A stretch of 29,174 nucleotides of DNA from JAJDFU01 sp964595955 (lineage in GTDB: Bacteria; Bacteroidota; Bacteroidia; Chitinophagales; Saprospiraceae): positions 1 to 29,174 of the forward strand of contig CAZQSF010000051.1 of assembly GCA_964595955.1 (NCBI GenBank), written 5' to 3'. Position numbers and translations under genes: made by a program. The notes beneath the pieces were generated by a model. The model was given only the letters and a program-made list of their open reading frames with translations, did not search any database and was not told the origin of the DNA. Positions 23,385-29,174 of the stretch are shown in pieces. Positions within the stretch are counted from its first letter, which is position 1. Each line of letters begins with the position of its first letter.

Positions 23385-24593
23385 ATGACCAGGTATATGA
23401 CATATAGAGCCAAATTATGGGTGATTGTCCTGCTGGCCCTCCCGCTTGCAGGTTTCGCTCAGTACGACGACTTGTATTACAATCCCGACCGGGATCGATC
23501 CTACGATCTGCCGACCGAAAGCGACCGCTCGTCCAGTAACAACGACGACTGGCGGCAGCAGGATGAGGGCGAGTGGGATTCGGGTATGATCGAGCGCGCT
23601 CCGAGTTATGACAACGAAGCCTATGAATTCGAACAGCGCCACGACTATTACTACACATCCCGGATTCGCCGTTTTCACCGTCCATATTACGGGTTCGGCT
23701 TTTACGACCCGATCTACGTAGACCGATTTTACTACGATCCCTTTTTCGCGGCCAGCCCTTTTGCGGGGCCGGCACTGACCACACTGATCTACGATCCGGT
23801 GGTTTCAGTAAACTTCGGTTTTGGATTTGGTTTCGGCAATCCCTTCGTCTCCCCCTTTGTGGGCTACAATCCATGGGCTTGGAATCCGTGGTTTGGTCCT
23901 CGCTGGGGCTGGAACCGTCCGGGCTGGGGCTGGGGTAGCCCGCGGTTCGGCGGCAACAACGTATTTATCAACAACACCTTTATTGGTGCAGGAGGCTACT
24001 ACTGCCCACCCAGCTGGGGAGGCAACAACGTATACGTGACGAATGTATCCACTACCTATGGGCCTCGCACGCAAAGCGGGGTGCGCCCGCCGGCCTCTTC
24101 GACCCGCAACATACAGACGGTGACTTCGCCTTCCAATGGATCCGTCATCGACCGAAGTGGGAACACGCGGACCAACACCCGCTCATCGGCTACCCAGCAA
24201 AACAATACGAACAGCCGTTCCAGCGGCACCACGCGTTCTTCCACACGCCAACTGGATACCAGGGAGTCTAGCCGAAGCCGCTCGAATGTGGATCGCAGCA
24301 GCCGATCGCGCGATCGCAGCAGCTATGATCGCAGCAGTCGCTCGCGCTCGAACAGCCGGAGCTACAACCGCAGCAATTCGCGTTCGAGGAGTCCAAGCTA
24401 CAACTCACGCAGCAACAGCAGTCGCTCGCGTTCGTACAACAGCCCGAGCCGAAGCAACTCGCGTTCGTACAGCAGCCCGAGCCGAAGTGCTCCTTCCCGT
24501 TCGTACAGCAGCCCAAGCCGGGGTGGTTCTTCCCGCTCCTACAGCAGCCCGAGCCGGGGTTCTTCCCGCAGCAGCCGGGGTGGCGGCCGATAG
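23385..24593 (+). CDS. Secreted Ser/Arg-rich low-complexity protein
   Basis: A 402-residue protein from the ATG at 23385 (23397 is an alternative, 398 residues); the frame extends to 23361 but without leader sequence. A signal peptide (KLWVIVLLALPLAGFAQ) leads into an acidic Tyr/Asp-rich part (YDDLYYNPDRDRSYD), then a Tyr/Phe/Gly/Trp-rich middle (residues about 95-230) with PWAWNPWFGPRWGWN-type repeats. The last 150 residues are dominated by Ser, Arg and Asn, including four SYSSPSR-like heptads. This composition is common in secreted Bacteroidota proteins of unknown role; no enzymatic motif is present. The strongly basic tail might bind polyanions, which is my inference. A clear terminator follows. 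The gene is divergent from proS. Confidence 0.85.
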   Translation: MTRYMTYRAKLWVIVLLALPLAGFAQYDDLYYNPDRDRSYDLPTESDRSSSNNDDWRQQDEGEWDSGMIERAPSYDNEAYEFEQRHDYYYTSRIRRFHRPYYGFGFYDPIYVDRFYYDPFFAASPFAGPALTTLIYDPVVSVNFGFGFGFGNPFVSPFVGYNPWAWNPWFGPRWGWNRPGWGWGSPRFGGNNVFINNTFIGAGGYYCPPSWGGNNVYVTNVSTTYGPRTQSGVRPPASSTRNIQTVTSPSNGSVIDRSGNTRTNTRSSATQQNNTNSRSSGTTRSSTRQLDTRESSRSRSNVDRSSRSRDRSSYDRSSRSRSNSRSYNRSNSRSRSPSYNSRSNSSRSRSYNSPSRSNSRSYSSPSRSAPSRSYSSPSRGGSSRSYSSPSRGSSRSSRGGGR

Positions 24594-24620
24594 GCGAATA
24601 GCATAATACCAATTCGAAAG

Positions 24621-24656
24621 AAGGGTGGGGTGAGGTTTACTTTTCCCCACCCTTTT
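24621..24656 (+). terminator. Intrinsic terminator of the Ser/Arg-rich gene
   Basis: AAGGGTGGGG (24621-24630) pairs perfectly with CCCCACCCTT (24645-24654), a 10-bp stem over a 14-base loop, running into TTTT. It lies 28 bases after the stop codon and directly precedes the -7 box of the next gene. Confidence 0.8.
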
Positions 24657-24663
24657 ATATTTG
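24656..24663 (+). promoter_or_regulatory. -7 promoter box of the FadL-like gene
   Basis: TATATTTG matches the Bacteroidota TAnnTTTG consensus exactly, 41 bases before the ATG at 24705. The -33 region would fall inside the preceding terminator and has TTT but no TTG at a good distance. Confidence 0.5.
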
Positions 24664-24704
24664 CAAGGCATTCCCTATTTCCTGAACTCAATCCATCTTG
24701 TTTC

Positions 24705-26195
24705 ATGCGTCTTCACCTCCGATCGTTTTGGCCTGTTGTTCTTCGCATCTGCTTTGCCGTTTTGTTGATTCTCGTTGGGTACACGGGATCGCTTCACGCC
24801 CAATCGGCTATGGATGCCCTGCGCTATGGCAATATCCGGGTGCTGGGTACGTCGCGCCACATGGCTTCCGGCGGAGCTATGGGAGCGCTGGGCGCCGACT
24901 TTTCCGTGATTGCAACCAACCCAGCCGGCATAGCCGCCTTTCGGCGCTCCGATTTTTCCCTAGCCCCATCCCTGCAGTTCCGCACGACGGATAGCCGCCT
25001 TACCAACGACCCCACAGGACCCGTCAACCGGCAAGACCGCACGGTATTTGCACTCGAAAGTGCCGGGGCCGTATTCGCGACCAAACCGCGCAATTTTCGG
25101 TGGCCCAATATCAATTTTGGCTTGGGGGTAGTGCGTCTGGCCGACTTTAACCAGCGTTTTTTCTTTGACGGTGTGTCCCGGGGCTCCATTGTGGACCGGT
25201 TTCAGGATCAGGCCAATGCAGGGATCTTCTCCGATTTTGAGTCCAATCTCGCCATCGATGCCGAGGCCCTTTTCCAATTGCAGGGGGATAATTTTTATTT
25301 CAGCGACTTCGGGGATGCGCCCAATGCCTTGGTCGGAAAAACCCAGCAGGTAACCCAGCGGGGCTCGATCAATGAGATCGAGTTCAATATCGCAGCCAAC
25401 TACGATGAAAAACTCTTTTTCGGTGCCACCATAGGCCTGCCCATCCTGCAGTATGAATACGAGAAGATCTACCGCGAATTCAACGATTTCGGGGAGGTGC
25501 CCAATTTTGAGTTCCTGGAATTCACCGAAGGCCTGGAAACCAATGGAGTGGGAGTCAACCTCAAGCTGGGGCTTATCTACCGGGTGGTGCAGGCCGTTCG
25601 CCTCGGCTTTGCCTTTCACACCCCTACCCGCTACCGCTTGGAGGATCGCTTTCTCAACGATTTCATCTATGAATTTACGCTGGACGACGAGTTTATAAGC
25701 AACCTGGCCCTTTCGCCGGAAGGGCTGTTTGAATACACGCTTTCCACCCCCTGGCGCATCATCGGAAGTGCGGGTTTTCTAATCGGCAGGTTCGGCTTCC
25801 TGAGTGCCGAGTTGGAGTACCTGGACTTCACCAACAGCCGCTTCCGCTTTAACGGATTCCCGCAAGACGAAGCTTTGGCCAATGAAACGGTAAATATGGA
25901 ACTGGACAAAGCGCTGATCATGCGTTTTGGCGGTGAAGTCGCACTCGGTAAACTTCGCCTGCGCGGCGGGCTGGGTATTCTGCCTACGGGTATGGCATCC
26001 GATTCGGGAACCGATATTTCGTGGAGTGCGGGCCTGGGCTATCGCGCCAAGAGCTTCTATGTAGAGGCCGGGTATCGCCAATTTGACGCCGACGCACAGT
26101 ACAGACCCTATCTGGTGAGCCGGGATACGGAACCCTTGGTGAACAATCAGGTTGGGACCTCTAACGCCAGCCTGACCCTGGGCTTCAGGTTCTGA
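24705..26195 (+). CDS. FadL/TodX (OmpP1)-type outer-membrane transport protein
   Basis: A 496-residue barrel protein. The start is the ATG that begins MRLHLRSFWPVVLRICFAVLLILVG, a signal peptide ending near LHAQS; the frame extends 25 codons upstream across the terminator and -7 box, so the longer start is unlikely. The mature N-terminus has the hallmark ASGGAMGALGADFSVIATNPAGIAAF (GA...NPAG). In FadL this part forms the hatch that plugs the barrel. The rest is a long run of amphipathic strands ending NASLTLGFRF, with the terminal Phe expected for barrel insertion. FadL proteins move hydrophobic compounds such as long-chain fatty acids across the outer membrane; the substrate here is not known. 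It overlaps the convergent dapA stop by 11 bases. Confidence 0.9.
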   Translation: MRLHLRSFWPVVLRICFAVLLILVGYTGSLHAQSAMDALRYGNIRVLGTSRHMASGGAMGALGADFSVIATNPAGIAAFRRSDFSLAPSLQFRTTDSRLTNDPTGPVNRQDRTVFALESAGAVFATKPRNFRWPNINFGLGVVRLADFNQRFFFDGVSRGSIVDRFQDQANAGIFSDFESNLAIDAEALFQLQGDNFYFSDFGDAPNALVGKTQQVTQRGSINEIEFNIAANYDEKLFFGATIGLPILQYEYEKIYREFNDFGEVPNFEFLEFTEGLETNGVGVNLKLGLIYRVVQAVRLGFAFHTPTRYRLEDRFLNDFIYEFTLDDEFISNLALSPEGLFEYTLSTPWRIIGSAGFLIGRFGFLSAELEYLDFTNSRFRFNGFPQDEALANETVNMELDKALIMRFGGEVALGKLRLRGGLGILPTGMASDSGTDISWSAGLGYRAKSFYVEAGYRQFDADAQYRPYLVSRDTEPLVNNQVGTSNASLTLGFRF

Positions 26196-27090
26196 TTTGC
26201 TCCTCTTCCATCATGCGGAGCATCTCGGCCTTGAGGTGACGATGGTGGTCTTTTTCGAGCGGAGTAAGGGGCAGCCGGACTTCCTTGCCGCAGAGGCCGA
26301 GGGTCTCGAGGGCTGCCTTTACCCCGGCCGGGTTGCCGTCTACGAACAGCCAGGGATACAGGTCGAGCAAAGCATAATGCCGTTTTCTGGCCGTCGGCCA
26401 GTCGCCCTGCAAGGCCGCTTGTACCATGCCCGAGAACGGCTTCGGATAGGCGTTGGCAATAACCGAGATCACCCCCCGGGCACCACAGGCCAAAAGGGGC
26501 AGGGTCAACGGATCATCTCCGGAAAGCACGGTGAAGGTATCTGGTTTGTTCTTCAGGATGTGCATAGCCTGGACCAGATCGCCCGAGGCCTCCTTCACGG
26601 CAATGAATTTGGAGCTGGCGTCGGCCAGCCGGAGGATCGTTTCCGCCTCGATATTGGCCGCCGTGCGACCCGGTACATTGTACAGGATGATCGGGAGAGG
26701 CGATGCTTCGGCCACCGCCATATAGTGCTGATAAAGGCCTTCCTGGGGCGGTTTGTTGTAAGCAGGTGCGCTGGACATGACTGCGGAGTACCCCTCCAGA
26801 TCAAAATCGTTGAAAGAAGCGCAAAGCCGTTGAGTGTTGTTTCCTCCAAAAAGCCCCGCCACCAAGGGCACGCGGCCGTCCGTTTGCCTTTTAATCGTAT
26901 GCAGCACCAGCCCGCACTCTTCCCTGCTGAGGGTGATGGCCTCGCCAGTGGTTCCCAGTGCGACAATGAAGTCCACACCGCCTTCAATGACGTGATCCAC
27001 CATACCAGCCAAGGCTTCGCGATCCACTTCCCAGTCGCGAAACGGTGTAACCAGTGCCACCCCTGTACCCTCAAATACCTGCTGCTTCAT
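26185..27090 (-). CDS. dapA: 4-hydroxy-tetrahydrodipicolinate synthase
   Basis: A 301-residue class I aldolase that condenses pyruvate with aspartate semialdehyde, the first committed step to diaminopimelate and lysine. Active-site parts are all present: GTTGE (46-50), Tyr111 in APAYNKPPQ, Tyr137 and Arg142 in YNVPGRT, and the Schiff-base Lys166 in AVKEASGD. Length is normal. Its ATG lies inside the end of the DUF6913-like gene (20-base overlap), and accA is upstream on the same strand, so the three are probably one transcript. It overlaps the convergent FadL-like gene at its 3' end. Its product feeds the diaminopimelate residue used by the L,D-transpeptidase found elsewhere in this window. 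Confidence 0.96.
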   Translation of the reverse strand: MKQQVFEGTGVALVTPFRDWEVDREALAGMVDHVIEGGVDFIVALGTTGEAITLSREECGLVLHTIKRQTDGRVPLVAGLFGGNNTQRLCASFNDFDLEGYSAVMSSAPAYNKPPQEGLYQHYMAVAEASPLPIILYNVPGRTAANIEAETILRLADASSKFIAVKEASGDLVQAMHILKNKPDTFTVLSGDDPLTLPLLACGARGVISVIANAYPKPFSGMVQAALQGDWPTARKRHYALLDLYPWLFVDGNPAGVKAALETLGLCGKEVRLPLTPLEKDHHRHLKAEMLRMMEEEQIRT

Positions 27091-27622
27091 GCGTTTTGAT
27101 CGTCTTTTTCAGCAATTGTTCGGCTTGCTCCAAAAATTGGCTCACCGAATGGGTGCTTCCGCTATCGATCATGATATCGTAGCTCTGCGTATGCTCGGAT
27201 GCCGGCCCCAGGCGCATGTGGGCCTTGGATAAGGCTCCGATGTATTCAGCCAGAAAATGACTTTGCGGAAAGGCCAGCAGAAGCAGATCAAAAGGCTGAT
27301 CGATAAACTCCAGAACCAGCTTCTTCTTAGGCCTGAGTGCCCAGTCGAGATCTTTTCGATTGAAATGGGGAAACGTGTAATTTGGGTTTTCGACCGGCGG
27401 ATCGAAATACCCGAGAAGCTGCACCTGTTTGCCGTCGCTTTTCCACTGTTTGGCCTTCCGAAGCACAGATTCCCGTTCGTCCAGGTCGGAAGCATCGAAA
27501 AAAATGCCGATTCGGCGAATGCTTCCATAGGGAAGCGAAAACCGGTTTTCGGAAGCGCTCGCCAAGGCTTGGCGCAGAAAATACCGGTGTAGTTTGATCT
27601 TTTGGTCTTGTAGCCAGCTCAT
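27071..27622 (-). CDS. DUF6913-like protein of unknown function
   Basis: A 183-residue cytoplasmic protein from the ATG before SWLQDQKIKLHRYFL; the frame goes nine codons further upstream without conserved sequence. Visible pattern: a basic N-terminal helix, a strand GIFFDASD followed by a helix (ERESVLRKAKQWKSDGKQVQLLGYFD), FPHFNRKDLDWALRPKK, then the strand FDLLLLAFPQSHF and a YDIMIDS segment. This matches my memory of a Bacteroidota-specific family regularly found beside dapA, which I label DUF6913 with moderate confidence. It has no known enzymatic motif. It begins 39 bases after accA and overlaps dapA by 20 bases, so translation is probably coupled. Confidence 0.78.
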   Translation of the reverse strand: MSWLQDQKIKLHRYFLRQALASASENRFSLPYGSIRRIGIFFDASDLDERESVLRKAKQWKSDGKQVQLLGYFDPPVENPNYTFPHFNRKDLDWALRPKKKLVLEFIDQPFDLLLLAFPQSHFLAEYIGALSKAHMRLGPASEHTQSYDIMIDSGSTHSVSQFLEQAEQLLKKTIKTHEAAGI

Positions 27623-27638
27623 GAATAGGCAATGTGAT

Positions 27639-27662
27639 GGGGCCGGCAAAAGGGCGGGCCCC
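27639..27662 (-). terminator. GC hairpin at the accA stop codon
   Basis: GGGGCC (27639-27644) and GGCCCC (27657-27662) form a 6-bp GC stem over a 12-base loop that begins within the accA stop codon. No T-run follows in the accA direction, so partial read-through to the next gene is likely and the three-gene transcript remains plausible. Confidence 0.35.
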
Positions 27663-28648
27663 TATGGATTGTCGTTCTCAACCGTCGCTTCCGTCGGTAC
27701 GCGCTCGTACTCGCCCATCTGGGCGTACTTGGCAATGCGCGCCTCAATGCGCGCCTGCGGTGTGAGCTCCTGCAGCTCCCCCAGTGTTTTTTTGATATGC
27801 CGCTTCAGCAACTTGGCCATCTCTTCCGGGGCAGTATGGGCTCCCCCCACGGGCTCTTTGATGATTCCATCGATCAGGCCGAATTCCAGCATGTGGTCTG
27901 CAGTGAGCTTGAGGGCTTCAGCCGCTTGCTCTTTGTAGTCCCAACTACGCCAGAGAATGGAAGAACAGGACTCTGGTGAGATCACGGAGTACCAGGTATT
28001 CTCCAGCATAAACACCCTGTCGCCCAGGCCGATGCCGATAGCGCCGCCCGATGCGCCTTCACCAATGACAACGCACAGGATGGGAACGCGCAACTGAGCC
28101 ATTTCAAATAAATTGCGGGCTATCGCCTCTGCCTGCCCGCGCTCTTCCGCTTCAATGCCGGGAAACGCCCCCGGCGTATCGATGAGGGAAACGACTGGGA
28201 ACCCAAATCGTTCAGCCAGCTTCATCAGGCGTAGCGCTTTGCGATAGCCCTCCGGATTGGCCATGCCGAAATTGCGGTATTGCCGCATCTTGGTATTCAC
28301 GCCTTTTTGCTGGCCGATGATCATCACTGTTTGTCCGTCCAGGCGCCCCAGTCCGCCTACAATAGCCTTGTCGTCCTTGAAGCACCGATCGCCATGGAGC
28401 TCCACGAATTTGGAGCACATCTGACGGATGTAGTACAGGGTGTATGGTCGCTCCGGGTGCCGCGAGAGCTGGACTTTCTGCCAGCCGGTGAGATTGCTGT
28501 AAATCTCTTTGCGCTTGTTGCGGATCTTGTTCTCCAGGGTGCGCACCATCTCTGTGACGTCAATATCCCCTTCTTCGCCCACCTGCTGCAGCTTTTGTAG
28601 CTGCTCGTACAGGGTTTCCAACGGCTTTTCAAACTCCAGAAATACCAT
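27662..28648 (-). CDS. accA: Acetyl-CoA carboxylase carboxyltransferase subunit alpha
   Basis: A 328-residue subunit that, with AccD, transfers CO2 from biotin to acetyl-CoA to make malonyl-CoA for fatty-acid synthesis. Family marks: FEKPLETLYEQL near the N-terminus, SRHPERPYTLYYI, ELHGDRCFKDDKAIVGGLGRL, the catalytic FPVVSLIDTPGAFPGIEAEERGQ segment, GEGASGGAIGIG and the SPESCSSILWR loop. Length is normal for the family (about 317-330). A strong AGGAGG sits six bases before the ATG, which is uncommon in Bacteroidota, and a TAATTTTG box lies further upstream. It heads the run accA, DUF6913-like, dapA. Confidence 0.97.
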   Translation of the reverse strand: MVFLEFEKPLETLYEQLQKLQQVGEEGDIDVTEMVRTLENKIRNKRKEIYSNLTGWQKVQLSRHPERPYTLYYIRQMCSKFVELHGDRCFKDDKAIVGGLGRLDGQTVMIIGQQKGVNTKMRQYRNFGMANPEGYRKALRLMKLAERFGFPVVSLIDTPGAFPGIEAEERGQAEAIARNLFEMAQLRVPILCVVIGEGASGGAIGIGLGDRVFMLENTWYSVISPESCSSILWRSWDYKEQAAEALKLTADHMLEFGLIDGIIKEPVGGAHTAPEEMAKLLKRHIKKTLGELQELTPQARIEARIAKYAQMGEYERVPTEATVENDNP

Positions 28649-28654
28649 GTGCTA

Positions 28655-28660
28655 CCTCCT
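28655..28660 (-). promoter_or_regulatory. Strong Shine-Dalgarno of accA
   Basis: On the minus strand AAAAGGAGG ends six bases before the accA ATG. Most other genes in this window lack such a sequence, so it stands out and fixes the accA start. Confidence 0.8.
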
Positions 28661-28682
28661 TTTACCGGCTTATAGGTGAAAA

Positions 28683-28690
28683 CAAAATTA
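28683..28690 (-). promoter_or_regulatory. -7 promoter box of accA
   Basis: TAATTTTG on the minus strand matches the TAnnTTTG consensus exactly, about 35 bases before the ATG. A CCCGGC-cgcta-GCCGGG hairpin lies just upstream, and no clear TTG at -33 is visible. Confidence 0.55.
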
Positions 28691-28751
28691 GCAATCCCCG
28701 GCCGCTAGCCGGGAATATCCGACTATTTTTTAACTTTTTTGCACCCCCTTC

Positions 28752-28782
28752 TTGCGGGATCAGAAAAAGCAGCTTACTTTTG
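28752..28782 (+). promoter_or_regulatory. Full Bacteroidota promoter facing the tRNA-Asp region
   Basis: TTG (28752-28754), 20 bases of spacer, and TACTTTTG (28775-28782) fit the Bacteroidota sigma consensus in both sequence and spacing. It is the best promoter in the window. Transcription would run into the broken tRNA-Asp copy (from 28868) and then the intact one. Confidence 0.7.
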
Positions 28783-28830
28783 CAGTCGCTGAAATGAGAA
28801 GCCATCGAACTTCCAATGTAGCGATAGAAC

Positions 28831-28877
28831 TTTTCCGCAGAATGCTGCGGACGTTATAATAAAGTTTGGTCCGGTAG
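28831..28877 (+). repeat. 47-bp direct repeat, copy 1 (tRNA leader and 5' end)
   Basis: Identical to 29086-29132. It contains a CCGCA...TGCGG inverted repeat, TTATAATAAAG, and the first ten bases of tRNA-Asp (GGTCCGGTAG). Beyond this the two copies diverge abruptly. Confidence 0.95.
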
Positions 28878-28878
28878 C

Positions 28879-28930
28879 CCTGACGACCCTCCGGGTGTCA
28901 GCATGCTGACTCGCTTCGCTCGATCAGCAT
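28879..28930. repeat. Two hairpins in the first insertion
   Basis: CTGAC-ga-CCC-tcc-GGG-t-GTCAG (28880-28901) is followed directly by ATGCTGA-c-TCG...CGA-TCAGCAT (28903-28930). The rest of the insertion, to 28985, shows no clear structure. Confidence 0.7.
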
Positions 28931-29001
28931 TCCGTGGGCTTACCGAATTCCTGACTCCTGAGGGTTTGGTGTATGCTGCACTTCTCGCATGGGGTCGCGG
29001 G

Positions 29002-29027
29002 CCATGACGAGCCAAAGGCTGTCATGG
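29002..29027. repeat. Hairpin in the second insertion
   Basis: CCATGAC-g-AGCC-AAA-GGCT-GTCATGG folds into an almost perfect 11-bp stem. It begins exactly where the tRNA sequence is interrupted after position 54. Confidence 0.8.
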
Positions 29028-29085
29028 TGATGACCGGCAGAGCCGCGTCCTCATTCGAGTCCGGCATAGTTTGGTTTTCGAAAAG

Positions 29086-29132
29086 TTTTCCGCAGAATGC
29101 TGCGGACGTTATAATAAAGTTTGGTCCGGTAG
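29086..29132 (+). repeat. 47-bp direct repeat, copy 2
   Basis: Exact copy of 28831-28877, here leading into the intact tRNA-Asp gene. The two starts are 255 bases apart. Confidence 0.95.
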
Positions 29133-29174
29133 TTCAGTTGGTTAGAATACATGCCTGTCACGCATGGGGTCGCG
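29123..29174 (+). tRNA. tRNA-Asp (GTC), 3' part beyond the window
   Basis: The 52 bases seen fold as a tRNA: acceptor GGTCCGG, D arm GTTC/GAAT, anticodon stem CATGC/GCATG with loop CTGTCAC, variable GGGTC, and the start of the T arm (GCG). The anticodon GTC (29157-29159) reads Asp codons GAC and GAU. The gene is cut by the right edge. Confidence 0.96.

Larger units (their letters stand above)
28868..29062 (+). pseudogene. Broken tRNA-Asp copy interrupted by two hairpin-rich insertions
   Basis: Three pieces of tRNA-Asp appear in the right order: positions 1-10 (28868-28877), positions 39-54 as CGCATGGGGTCGCGGG (28986-29001), and positions 55-63 as TTCGAGTCC (29054-29062). A 108-base segment replaces positions 11-38, including the anticodon, and a 52-base segment splits the T arm. 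The acceptor 3' strand is missing, so it cannot fold into a tRNA. Positions 1-54 were compared with the intact copy at 29123 up to the window edge (position 52); the last pieces were matched from general knowledge of bacterial tRNA-Asp. Confidence 0.8.

Noticed and set aside
24260..24590. Repetitive DNA that might suggest a CRISPR array
   Set aside because: The repeats are short, in frame with the Ser/Arg-rich protein and lack uniform spacers.
24268..24612. Cys/Gly-rich minus-strand frame resembling a metallothionein or structural protein
   Set aside because: It is the reverse reading of the Ser codons (AGC to GCT/TGC) in the Ser/Arg-rich tail and runs over the terminator region; no start context or family.
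28855..28860. TATAAT next to the tRNA-Asp copies as a classic sigma-70 promoter
   Set aside because: It sits only 7-8 bases from the tRNA 5' end and no TTGACA is at -35; the TTG-N20-TACTTTTG promoter upstream fits this phylum better.

Overview
The window reads as chromosomal DNA of a GC-rich Bacteroidota, most likely of the Saprospiria/Lewinella type. The reasons are: outer-membrane barrels of the DUF481, PorT and FadL/TodX kinds; a LytTR regulator with a LytS-like sensor carrying a beta-propeller and Y_Y_Y domain; an archaeal-type ProS; a DUF6913-like protein next to dapA; and Bacteroidota promoter elements (TTG-N20-TACTTTTG and TAnnTTTG) in front of several genes. The lineage is inferred from gene content only.

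Layout. 1-950: a small lipoprotein gene (-) and a gene-free stretch with a 3x10-bp tandem repeat. 950-3277: a very GC-rich gamma-glutamyltransferase gene, then about 620 bp without a convincing gene that holds an unusual nest of hairpins and imperfect repeats. 3278-4380: an SRPBCC-like and a VOC protein (+). 7854-4473 (-): DUF481 barrel, pyruvate kinase-like protein and L,D-transpeptidase, the last two abutting. 7996-8166: a one-helix acidic membrane peptide. 9846-8218 (-): a CtpA-type S41 protease. 13048-10187 (-): exonuclease III, a deletion scar joining the start of a GNAT gene to the end of an ABC-2 permease gene, a PorT-like barrel and an alpha/beta hydrolase.

13182-19099 (+): a LytTR response regulator, an unrecognised 127-residue protein, a DyP-type peroxidase and a 1037-residue sensor kinase. 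The regulator and kinase are each otherwise orphan here, so they may be a pair that brackets the peroxidase unit. 19375-19734 is a small secreted carboxypeptidase-regulatory-like protein. 21591-20035 (-) is a YifB/ComM-type ATPase. 23135-21666 (-) is proS, divergent from a secreted Ser/Arg-rich protein and a FadL-like barrel. 28648-26185 (-) is accA, DUF6913-like and dapA, a plausible operon linking fatty-acid and lysine/peptidoglycan precursor synthesis.

Right edge: an intact tRNA-Asp(GTC) gene is cut by the window end. Just upstream lies a wrecked second copy that shares 47 bp of leader and 5' end, but whose body is split into three tRNA pieces by hairpin-rich insertions. This, the hairpin nest after ggt, the GNAT/ABC scar and the DyP/127-aa/two-component cluster are the items most worth a second look.
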